NCBI RefSeq assembly: GCF_030548295.1
Contig: NZ_JAUOSB010000007.1
Coordinates: 1-64,000, forward strand
Length of the DNA: 64,000 nucleotides
DNA from: Wenyingzhuangia sp. 2_MG-2023
GTDB taxonomy: Bacteria; Bacteroidota; Bacteroidia; Flavobacteriales; Flavobacteriaceae
Direction: 5' to 3'
Part shown: positions 55,353-64,000 of the stretch, one piece after another
How the letters are laid out: each line of letters starts with the position of its first letter
How positions within the stretch are numbered: the stretch's first letter is position 1
The notes under the pieces: generated by a model
The model's database searches: none
Seen by the model: the letters and a program-made list of their open reading frames with translations, nothing else
What the model was told of the DNA's origin: nothing
Translations under genes and position numbers: made by a program

Positions 55353-58208
55353 CTATTTCTTCAAGTACATCTTTCTTCTAGAATACAATTCGTAAAAAGT
55401 ATCGTCTTTTAAGTTGTCTATAAACAAGATGGATTCCCCTGTAGATTTCATTTCAGGTCCTAATGTCTTGTCTACATTTGGGAACTTGTTGAAAGAGAAA
55501 ACAGGTTGTTTTATTGCAAACCCTTCTAATTTAGGATTGAATGTAAAATCTGTTACCTTGTTTACTCCCAACATTACTTTGGTTGCATAATTCACATAAG
55601 GCTCTCCGTATGCTTTTGCAATAAAAGGTACCGTACGAGATGCTCTTGGGTTGGCTTCAATAATATACACGGTATCATCTTTAACAGCAAACTGAATATT
55701 TATCAATCCCACTGTTTTTAATGCTATTGCAATTTTTTTTGTATGTTCCTTGATTTGATCCATTACAAACTCACCCAAGTTGAATGGAGGCAATGTTGCG
55801 TTAGAATCTCCAGAGTGTACTCCACAAGGTTCAATGTGCTCCATAATACCGATGATGTATACATTTCCATCAGCATCACATATTGCATCTGCTTCTGCTT
55901 CTATAGCTCCTTCTAAATAATGATCTAACAACAATTTATTTCCAGGAATAGAACGTAATAAATCTACTACGTGAGATTCTAGTTCTTCTTTGTTGATGAC
56001 AATCTTCATTCCTTGACCACCTAACACATAAGATGGACGAACTAAAATTGGAAAATCTAATGTATCTGCAATCTCTAAAGCTTCATCTGCGTTGGTTGCA
56101 GTTCCAAACTGAGGAAATGGAATTTCTAATTTTGTCAACATTTCAGAAAAACGCCCTCTGTCCTCTGCCAAGTCTAAAGCTTCAAAGCTCGTTCCGATAA
56201 TTTTAATTCCGTTAGCTTCTAACTTTTCGGCTAGTTTTAAAGCTGTTTGTCCTCCTAACTGAACAATGACTCCTTCTGGATTTTCATGACGGATGATGTC
56301 ATAAATATGCTCCCAGAACACAGGCTCAAAATACAATTTATCTGCCGTATCAAAGTCTGTAGAAACTGTTTCTGGATTACAGTTGATCATGATGGTTTCA
56401 TATCCAGCCTCTTTAGCTGCTAAAACCCCGTGCACACAACAGTAATCAAACTCAATTCCTTGACCAATTCTGTTAGGTCCAGAACCCAATACTACTACTT
56501 TTTTCTTATCCGTAACTACAGATTCGTTTGCAGGTGCAGCAACTCCATCTTTAGAAATCTGAACGTTTTCAAAAGTTGAATAATAATAAGGAGTGTTTGC
56601 AGCAAATTCCGCAGCACAAGTATCTACTAATTTGTAAACTCTCTTAATTCCAAAATCTTCACGTTTTTTGTATACTTGAGATTCCAAACATTTTAACATG
56701 TGTGCAATCTGTCTATCTCCGTAACCTTTTTGTTTTGCTTCTAACAATAAGTCTTTTGCAATAGTATCTAGAGTATATTTAGAAATTTCTTTTTCCAAAG
56801 CAAACAACTCTTCGTATTGCTTAAGGTACCACATATCAATCTTAGTGATATCGTAAATTTTGCGTAGAGAAATTCCAGCTTTTATTGCATCGTAAATGGT
56901 AAAAACTCTATCCCAAGACGCATAGGTCAATTTAGAAATAATGGTATCGTAGTGCGTTTCCTCTTTTCCATCAGCTCCCAAACCGTTACGTTTTATTTCT
57001 AACGACTGAGTTGCTTTGTGCAATGCTTCCTGAAAACAACGTCCAATTCCCATTACTTCACCAACCGCTTTCATTTGCAAACCTAAAGTTCTATCTGCAC
57101 CTTCAAATTTATCAAAGTTGAAACGTGGTATTTTTACAATTACGTAATCTAACGTAGGCTCAAACAAAGCAGACGTGTTACCTGTAATTTGATTGTTCAA
57201 TTCATCCAAATTGTACCCTAAAGCCAATTTGGTTGCTATTTTTGCAATTGGATATCCTGTTGCTTTTGATGCCAATGCTGATGAACGAGATACACGAGGA
57301 TTGATTTCAATGGCGATGATATCTTCATTCGCATCTGGAGAAACGGCAAACTGAACGTTACATCCTCCTTCAAAATCTCCAATAGAACGCATCATTAAGA
57401 TGGCCAAATCTCGCATTTTCTGAAAAGTAGAATCACTCAACGTCATTGCAGGAGCTACAGTAATAGAATCTCCAGTATGAATACCCATCGGATCCATATT
57501 CTCAATAGAACACACAATTACTACGTTATCGTTTCCGTCACGTAACAATTCCAATTCGTATTCTTTCCACCCCATCATGGCTTTGTCAATCATCACTTCG
57601 TGAATAGGAGAAATCTCCAATCCTCTGCGTAACAATTCATCAAAATCATTTTCATCATACACAATTGCTGCTCCAGCTCCTCCTAATGTAAATGAAGAAC
57701 GGATACAAAGAGGAAAACCAAATTCTTGAGCAATGGTTTTACCTTCTAAAAAAGAAGTTGCTGTTGCCTGAGGTGCCATGGCAACTCCAATCTTCCCCAT
57801 CAACCCTCTAAACTGCTCTCTATCTTCTGTAATATTGATAGCATCAATATCAACACCAATCATTTTTACATTGTGATCTTCCCAAATTCCCTTTTCATCA
57901 GCCTCAATACATAAGTTCAATGCTGTTTGTCCTCCCATGGTAGGCAAAACTGCATCTATATCAGGATGAGCTACTAAGATTTCTCTAATTGATTTTGTAG
58001 TTAAAGGTTTTAAGTAAACGTTGTCTGCTAATGACGGATCTGTCATGATCGTAGCAGGATTCGAATTGATTAAAGTTACTTCAATCCCTTCTTCTTTTAA
58101 TGAACGAATGGATTGTGACCCAGAATAATCAAACTCACAAGCTTGACCAATTACTATAGGACCAGAACCTATAATTAAAACCGATTTGATGTTAGGATTT
58201 TTAGGCAT
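55353..58208 (-). CDS. carB: Carbamoyl-phosphate synthase large subunit, without allosteric domain
   Basis: Makes carbamoyl phosphate for pyrimidines and arginine from bicarbonate, ammonia and two ATP. 951 residues, against about 1070 in E. coli. Both ATP-grasp halves are present: first GSGPIVIGQACEFDYSGSQ and SSFTLGGAGAAIVYDEND, second GSGPNRIGQGIEFDYCC and VRPSYVLGGQGMKIVIN. The protein stops shortly after the second ATP-grasp half (ELYSRRKMYLKK); the C-terminal MGS-like domain of about 120 residues that binds UMP, IMP and ornithine is absent. A terminator follows at once, so this is not a frameshift. The small subunit gene carA is not in the window. Confidence 0.96.
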   Translation of the reverse strand: MPKNPNIKSVLIIGSGPIVIGQACEFDYSGSQSIRSLKEEGIEVTLINSNPATIMTDPSLADNVYLKPLTTKSIREILVAHPDIDAVLPTMGGQTALNLCIEADEKGIWEDHNVKMIGVDIDAINITEDREQFRGLMGKIGVAMAPQATATSFLEGKTIAQEFGFPLCIRSSFTLGGAGAAIVYDENDFDELLRRGLEISPIHEVMIDKAMMGWKEYELELLRDGNDNVVIVCSIENMDPMGIHTGDSITVAPAMTLSDSTFQKMRDLAILMMRSIGDFEGGCNVQFAVSPDANEDIIAIEINPRVSRSSALASKATGYPIAKIATKLALGYNLDELNNQITGNTSALFEPTLDYVIVKIPRFNFDKFEGADRTLGLQMKAVGEVMGIGRCFQEALHKATQSLEIKRNGLGADGKEETHYDTIISKLTYASWDRVFTIYDAIKAGISLRKIYDITKIDMWYLKQYEELFALEKEISKYTLDTIAKDLLLEAKQKGYGDRQIAHMLKCLESQVYKKREDFGIKRVYKLVDTCAAEFAANTPYYYSTFENVQISKDGVAAPANESVVTDKKKVVVLGSGPNRIGQGIEFDYCCVHGVLAAKEAGYETIMINCNPETVSTDFDTADKLYFEPVFWEHIYDIIRHENPEGVIVQLGGQTALKLAEKLEANGIKIIGTSFEALDLAEDRGRFSEMLTKLEIPFPQFGTATNADEALEIADTLDFPILVRPSYVLGGQGMKIVINKEELESHVVDLLRSIPGNKLLLDHYLEGAIEAEADAICDADGNVYIIGIMEHIEPCGVHSGDSNATLPPFNLGEFVMDQIKEHTKKIAIALKTVGLINIQFAVKDDTVYIIEANPRASRTVPFIAKAYGEPYVNYATKVMLGVNKVTDFTFNPKLEGFAIKQPVFSFNKFPNVDKTLGPEMKSTGESILFIDNLKDDTFYELYSRRKMYLKK

Positions 58209-58286
58209 ACGTTTAAATTTAATACAAATATAACAATCTGTTTATCTATAAATAAAATGGATTTTAAATAAAAATCTCAAAAAAAA

Positions 58287-58311
58287 GGTGTTACTTTTAA
58301 AAAGTAACACC
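58287..58311 (-). terminator. Terminator of rpmH
   Basis: Stem GGTGTTACTTT/AAAGTAACACC with a three-base loop; on the minus strand eight T follow. It lies 25 bases behind the rpmH stop codon. Confidence 0.9.
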
Positions 58312-58335
58312 CTGTATATTATAATGAAAGAAACA

Positions 58336-58494
58336 TTATTTCTTATGTCTTGGAGACGAAGAAACTGTTGTACTAGCTCTACCTTTAGCTCTTCTTCTAG
58401 CTAAGACCTTACGTCCATTAGCTGAAGCCATTCTTTCCATGAAACCATGTTTGTTTCTTCTCTTTCTATTCGATGGTTGATACGTTCTTTTCAT
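58336..58494 (-). CDS. rpmH: 50S ribosomal protein L34
   Basis: 52 residues, [20 protein letters not shown] at the start, then [19 protein letters not shown], the classic L34 signature. The C-terminal extension [13 protein letters not shown] is slightly longer than the 46 residues of E. coli and is common in Bacteroidota. L34 sits in the 50S subunit near the exit-tunnel base. In many bacteria rpmH lies beside rnpA and yidC; here it is separate, 2 kb from yidC and transcribed away from it. A perfect promoter lies upstream. Confidence 0.97.
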   Translation of the reverse strand: MKRTYQPSNRKRRNKHGFMERMASANGRKVLARRRAKGRASTTVSSSPRHKK

Positions 58495-58567
58495 TGTATT
58501 ATATCTTACGTCGTTTGTTTAATGTGATAATTAGCTGAACCACTGACAGGGTTTCTTAAAGCGTGTG

Positions 58568-58598
58568 CAAATATAAGTGATTATTTAAAAAACACAAA
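58568..58598 (-). promoter_or_regulatory. Promoter of rpmH
   Basis: Minus strand TTTG (58595-58598), exactly 19 bases, TATATTTG (58568-58575): the full Bacteroidota consensus TTTG-N19-TAnnTTTG. The leader of about 65-70 bases could hold regulation. Confidence 0.8.
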
Positions 58599-58742
58599 TG
58601 TTTTTGTTTAAAATTTCATATTTTTATTTCACAACCATTTTGGCAGAAAATGTCAAGACAAAGATATTTAAAATATTACCTAGAAACAAACCATAAAAAA
58701 GAGAATCAAGCAGTTAACCTCTTTGTAAAAATGTGATTGTAA

Positions 58743-60410
<1,668 letters not shown>

Positions 60411-60474
60411 ATTCACACAACAAATTAAGTCTGTTCTTTACAATTTAAAAGAACAGGCTTCTATTTTTATCACA

Positions 60475-62358
60475 ATGGAAAAAAAGAAATTAGACATTAG
60501 CCAGCTTATTGGTTTTGCATTGATTGGTGCCGTATTTGTATGGTACTCTCTTACACAAAAAGACAATGCTCCCGTTGCCGAAGAAACACAAACGGAAATT
60601 GCCAATACCATTACTCAATCAGAAGACAATTCTATAGTACCTGATTCTTTACTAAATTTAGAAGCTGCTAAAAAGTATGGTGAATTTGCCTATTCTGTAG
60701 CAAAAGGAACTTCAGAAACAGGAACTACTGTTCTTGAAAACGACGTTTTAAAATTAGTCATCGCCAACAAAGGTGGACAAATTACACAAGCTCAATTAAA
60801 AAACTACACCACTTATCAACAAGCTCCTTTGTATTTAATTAACGATGCAAATGCTAGTTTTAATATTGAATTTGGAACGCTTGAAAACAAAATCATCAAT
60901 ACTAAAAACTTAATTTTTGAGCCAACAATCTCTAAAAACGGAAAAAATGATGTTGTTTCTTTAAAATTAAAAGTTTCCAATTCAAAATACCTTGAATATC
61001 GTTACGAATTAAAACCAAACAACTATATGCTTGATTTTTCTATTCGTTCTGTAGGATTAGAAAATGTAATTAGCAGCAATAACAAAATCAACCTAGAATG
61101 GGATTACGTTGCCAATAGACAAGAAAAAAGTATCAAGTACGAAAACCAAATGACCGCTTTGCATTATGAGAAAGAAGATGGAAAATTTGATGAATTATCA
61201 GCAGGTTCTAAAGACGATGAGCTAGAAGAAAATGTAGATTGGATTGCTTACAAGCAACACTTTTTCTCTACCATTTTATTAACAAAAACTCCTTTTGAAA
61301 AGGCAGAATTGACTTCTGAATCTTTAGTTCAAGATGTATTGGTAGACACTGTTGCTACCAAAAAATTTAGCACAACAGCTCCTTTAACATTGACGAACGG
61401 AGGATTGAATTACGATATGAATTTTTACATAGGACCAAACGTTCACGAACAATTGGCTTCTTATGACAAAGGAATTGAAAATGTAATGAACTTAGGTTGG
61501 GGAATTTTTGGATGGATCAACAAAGTTGTTTTCATTCCTATATTTCACTTATTAAGCAGCTTTATTGGAAACTACGGTCTAGTAATTATTTTAATGACTT
61601 TAGTAGTTCGTTTGTTAATGTCTCCGTTGGTTTACAAATCTTACGTATCTAGTGCTAAAATGAAAGTTTTAAAACCAGAAATGGATTTGATCAACGCAAA
61701 ATTCCCTGGTAAAGAAAACCAAATGAAACGTCAGTCAGAGGTTATGGCACTACAAAGAAAATCTGGTGTCAATATGATGGCAGGATGTATACCCGCATTG
61801 TTACAAATGCCTGTATTCTTTGCTTTGTTCCGTTTTTTCCCATCAGAAATAGACTTAAGACAACAACCTTTTTTATGGGCTGATGATTTAGCTTCTTACG
61901 ATAGCGTTTTTGAATGGTCTACAAACATTCCACTAGTTTCTAGTTTTTACGGAAATCACTTTAGTTTATTTCCTGTTTTGGCTTCTATTGCTATTTTCTT
62001 TTACATGAGAATGAACCAAAGTCAACAAATGAACATGCAACAACCTGCACAAGAAGGAATGCCAGATATGCAGAAAATGATGAAAATGATGATGTATTTC
62101 TCACCAATCATGATGTTGTTTTTCTTTAACAACTACGCTTCTGGTTTGAGTTTGTATTACTTCATTTCTAACTTATTAACTTTAACCATCATGTACGTAA
62201 TTAAAACTTACGTGATTGACGAAGAAAAAATATTAGCTAAAATTCACGAAAACAGAAAAAAACCTAAGAAGGTTAGCAAGTTCAAACAGCGTTTAGACGA
62301 TGCTATGAAACAAGCGCAAGTACAACAAGAAATTCAGAAAAAGAACAAAAAGAAATAA
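60475..62358 (+). CDS. yidC: Membrane protein insertase YidC
   Basis: 627 residues. Inserts proteins into the inner membrane alone or with SecYEG. The first membrane segment (ISQLIGFALIGAVFVWYSLT) is followed by a large periplasmic P1 domain (about 60-345). The conserved insertase core begins with LGWGIFGWINKVVFIPIFHL and has YGLVIILMTLVVRLLMSPLV, GCIPALLQMPVFFALFRFFP, MMLFFFNNYASGLSLYYFIS; the positively charged Arg of VRLLMSP is present. A basic C-terminal tail (KKPKKVSKFKQRL, IQKKNKKK) that can touch the ribosome follows. Behind pyrG, ended by a perfect terminator. Confidence 0.97.
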   Translation: MEKKKLDISQLIGFALIGAVFVWYSLTQKDNAPVAEETQTEIANTITQSEDNSIVPDSLLNLEAAKKYGEFAYSVAKGTSETGTTVLENDVLKLVIANKGGQITQAQLKNYTTYQQAPLYLINDANASFNIEFGTLENKIINTKNLIFEPTISKNGKNDVVSLKLKVSNSKYLEYRYELKPNNYMLDFSIRSVGLENVISSNNKINLEWDYVANRQEKSIKYENQMTALHYEKEDGKFDELSAGSKDDELEENVDWIAYKQHFFSTILLTKTPFEKAELTSESLVQDVLVDTVATKKFSTTAPLTLTNGGLNYDMNFYIGPNVHEQLASYDKGIENVMNLGWGIFGWINKVVFIPIFHLLSSFIGNYGLVIILMTLVVRLLMSPLVYKSYVSSAKMKVLKPEMDLINAKFPGKENQMKRQSEVMALQRKSGVNMMAGCIPALLQMPVFFALFRFFPSEIDLRQQPFLWADDLASYDSVFEWSTNIPLVSSFYGNHFSLFPVLASIAIFFYMRMNQSQQMNMQQPAQEGMPDMQKMMKMMMYFSPIMMLFFFNNYASGLSLYYFISNLLTLTIMYVIKTYVIDEEKILAKIHENRKKPKKVSKFKQRLDDAMKQAQVQQEIQKKNKKK

Positions 62359-62383
62359 GTTATCACCAACTTCTTTCTATCAT

Positions 62384-62420
62384 AAAAATCCCGTTAAGAA
62401 TAAGTCTTAACGGGATTTTT
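62384..62420 (+). terminator. Terminator of yidC
   Basis: A 16-bp perfect stem (62384-62399 with 62405-62420) with a five-base loop and a T-rich tail, 26 bases behind the stop codon. Confidence 0.9.
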
Positions 62421-62448
62421 ATTTTTAAAACACCTATAAATTAATTAC

Positions 62449-62612
62449 TTAAAAAAATTCTAAAACGATCTTCACTTTGGCTTTTTCAGCCCCCAACAAA
62501 ACATGAGCTTTTCTTAAATTCTCTGCATTTATATTTCCGAAGTACTCAAAGACTGTTGTTTTGGCAAATCGTTTTCTGTTGAAAAACTTTCTTTAAAACC
62601 TATTACTTTCAT
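62449..62612 (-). pseudogene. Relic of a zinc-type quinone oxidoreductase (both ends only)
   Basis: The minus strand opens with ATG 62612 and MKVIGFKESFSTENDLP, the usual N-terminus of zinc-type NAD(P)H:quinone oxidoreductases. In a different frame the C-terminus follows at once: KRFAKTTVFEYFGNINAENL then RKAHVLLGAEKAKVKIVLEF, ending at the stop 62449-62451. These match the two ends of a protein normally about 330-340 residues long; roughly 280 residues of the middle are missing and the joined ends are out of frame. A -7 element, TACCTTTG at 62643-62650 on the minus strand, is still intact. It diverges from the AraC-type gene, the usual place of that regulator's target. Confidence 0.7.
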
Positions 62613-62736
62613 CTTATTTTTTTATTTCTATTCTTTTTAAAACAAAGGTAAAACAAACAGAAACTCTAAAACAGTAACTTGAAAGGACAGTAATGTATCA
62701 AAAAAGGTTTTTAACACCTTAAAAATCTTTTTTAAT

Positions 62737-62744
62737 TACTTTTG
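62737..62744 (+). promoter_or_regulatory. -7 element of the AraC gene
   Basis: TACTTTTG matches TAnnTTTG, 19 bases before the ATG. A short palindrome AAGGT-N7-ACCTT lies at about 62704-62720, possibly an operator. Confidence 0.5.
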
Positions 62745-62763
62745 ACAAACAAAAAAGCAAATA

Positions 62764-63645
62764 ATGAAAGTATTAGACACCTATAAACCTTTTGAAATAC
62801 AAGAAATAAACTTATCTGAATGGAAACAACGTCCTGTAAAAAATAATTTTTTTGAACTTGTTTTGATCAAAGAAGGAGAAGGAACTCAATGCATCAACTA
62901 CAACCATCACCCCTACAACCAAGGAAGTATTTTTCTACTCCCGCCTTTAAAATGTCATTCCTTTAACATACGCACTCCTTCAAAATTTGTGTTTTTAAAA
63001 TTCACAGATTCTTTTTTTAGAAATATTGAACGAATCTCAATTGACAGAAATGAATGGTTTAGAGAGGCTTCATACATTCTTTCTAACTACAATCAATTGC
63101 CTGGTGAAATCATCAAAAACAATTTAGACCATCAGCATATAGAAATGTTAATATCTATGATTTTACAAGAATCTAGAAACTATGACAAAGAATCCGTTAC
63201 ACTAATTAAGAGCTTAATGACAAGTATTCTAGAAATATTAATTAGAAACATTAAAAAAAGTAATTTTTTTGAAGTAGCAGAAAATCCAACTGACGAAAGA
63301 ATCACTAAAATGCTAACATATATTAACGAGCATCTACATCAATCTGATCATCTAAAAATAGAACACTTGGCAGATGTTTTTTCTATGTCTCCAACCTATG
63401 TTAGTGAATTTTTTAGAAAACAAGTAAAAATGCCATTGAGAGGATACATTCTAAAAGCAAAACTAAAATTAGTAGAAATTCGCTTGTTAAATTCCGACTA
63501 CACCTTAACAGAAATTGCAGATGAACTAGACTTTACAGATGTAAGTCACCTATCTAAAACCTTTAAAAAATATGCAGGAATCTCTATTCGAGAGTTTAAA
63601 AAAAACGGAGAATATCAAATTTTAAAGCGTAGCGCTTGTTGCTAA
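62764..63645 (+). CDS. AraC-family transcriptional regulator
   Basis: 293 residues. The N-terminal cupin-like domain (about 1-150) has VLIKEGEGTQCINYNHHPY and GSIFLLPPLKCHSFN, fitting ligand-binding AraC sensors. The C-terminal double HTH (about 185-285) has LKIEHLADVFSMSPTYVSEF and RKQVKMPLRGYILKAKLKLV, then TLTEIADELDFTDVSHLSKT with FKKYAGISIREFKK, all intact. The ligand is unknown. It is transcribed away from the relic of a quinone oxidoreductase, its probable lost target, and is followed by the relic of another AraC gene. Confidence 0.92.
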   Translation: MKVLDTYKPFEIQEINLSEWKQRPVKNNFFELVLIKEGEGTQCINYNHHPYNQGSIFLLPPLKCHSFNIRTPSKFVFLKFTDSFFRNIERISIDRNEWFREASYILSNYNQLPGEIIKNNLDHQHIEMLISMILQESRNYDKESVTLIKSLMTSILEILIRNIKKSNFFEVAENPTDERITKMLTYINEHLHQSDHLKIEHLADVFSMSPTYVSEFFRKQVKMPLRGYILKAKLKLVEIRLLNSDYTLTEIADELDFTDVSHLSKTFKKYAGISIREFKKNGEYQILKRSACC

Positions 63646-63667
63646 TCTAAGAACTTAAATTATTTTA

Positions 63668-64000
63668 AATGAAGACATACAGCAGATCACCTTTAACAAC
63701 GAACGCAACAAATATACATTTGATTTGATACAGTTAGACAAATTATTTCATCGTAAAAACCCGAAACATTCTATTTCTGATTTTCAAAAATAGATTTTTA
63801 TTTGCTGTTGTTGTTCACAAAAAAAACTAGAATTCATGCTATAGATATCATGGAAAACAGCTACCAATAAGACAAGATTTTAAGCACAAGAAAAGATTAA
63901 ATTCACAAATTTTAAAACAAGAAGTATTTAAGAGCCTGTAACTATTAAACGAACTCATTGCTTTGTCTGAAATCCATAACTTAATCAAAGAAATACCTCA
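63668..64000 (+). pseudogene. Decayed AraC-family regulator (runs off the window)
   Basis: Behind the intact AraC gene the plus strand still shows an AraC N-terminal domain broken by stops and frameshifts: EDIQQITFNNERNKYTFDLI and QLDKLFHRKNPKHSI up to a stop at 63791-63793; then, in another frame, IDFYLLLLFTKKTRIHAIDI, KILSTRKD, a stop where the family has Gln, IHKF; and in a third frame LLNELIALSEIHNLIKEIP up to the edge. The order matches the cupin-like sensor domain of this family. There is no ATG in the right place at the start. The rest lies outside the window. A sequencing artefact is unlikely with so many breaks. Confidence 0.7.

Noticed and set aside
55353-55400. carB cut short by a frameshift
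   Set aside because: The reading frame ends cleanly and a terminator follows within 20 bases, leaving no room for lost MGS-domain sequence.

Overview
The window is a stretch of chromosome from a marine-type member of the Bacteroidota, most likely family Flavobacteriaceae (Polaribacter/Tenacibaculum-like). The signs are: low G+C; no Shine-Dalgarno sequences but repeated TAnnTTTG -7 promoter elements (best example TTTG-N19-TATATTTG before rpmH); a type IX secretion C-terminal sorting domain; GLPGLI, DUF4290, DUF1599 and BT_3928 family proteins; TonB-receptor-like barrels with a carboxypeptidase-regulatory N-terminal domain; and CarB and MurA of a kind seen in flavobacteria. No phage, CRISPR array or genomic island is visible. 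Most genes are housekeeping or ordinary accessory genes.

Layout. 0-1 kb: the tail of an IS transposase cut by the window edge, and tRNA-Ser(UGA). 0.8-11.2 kb: chorismate synthase, MurA-DUF4290, a UvrD/PcrA helicase, a secreted M13 peptidase, an XRE/DUF2975 pair, dihydropteroate synthase divergent from DUF1599 and BT_3928 proteins. 12-20.7 kb: two paralogous outer-membrane barrels converging on initiator tRNA-Met, with a GLPGLI protein and a LytS/LytTR-type two-component system. 20.9-28.4 kb: DUF1800/DUF1501 pair, a solitary tyrosine recombinase, a lipoprotein, a flavodoxin-fold oxidoreductase divergent from its LysR regulator, and a PNPOx-like protein. 28.4-38.6 kb: a lipoprotein/ankyrin pair, glycosyltransferase-pyrD, pheT, recG. 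38.6-41.4 kb: a structured non-coding RNA candidate (6S-like), RsmB-type methyltransferase, an orphan LuxR regulator and a possible small RNA with a pseudoknot. 41.4-50.1 kb: two PPK2 polyphosphate kinases in an operon with an unrecognised gene, LpxR-like lipid A deacylase, glycosyltransferase, an AlkD-like/HEAT pair, a secreted hydrolase and a secreted unknown protein. 50-62.4 kb: topB, MFS transporter, T9SS cargo, carB, rpmH, pyrG, yidC. 62.4-64 kb: a decayed corner where an AraC regulator sits between the relic of its probable target (a zinc-type quinone oxidoreductase) and the relic of a second AraC regulator.

Functional links. Pyrimidine synthesis is represented three times but scattered (pyrD, carB, pyrG). 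Envelope functions are frequent (murA, lpxR, yidC, barrels, glycosyltransferases, sorted cargo). The most unusual items are the structured RNA at 38.87-38.99 kb, the PPK2-PPK2-unknown operon, the tyrosine recombinase with a HARP-like N-terminus, MurA with Asp in place of the catalytic Cys, CarB without its allosteric domain, and the two regulator/target relics at the right edge. Several starts were moved downstream of the longest reading frame because a promoter element or signal peptide shows where translation really begins. All family names come from reading the proteins by eye; no database search was possible.
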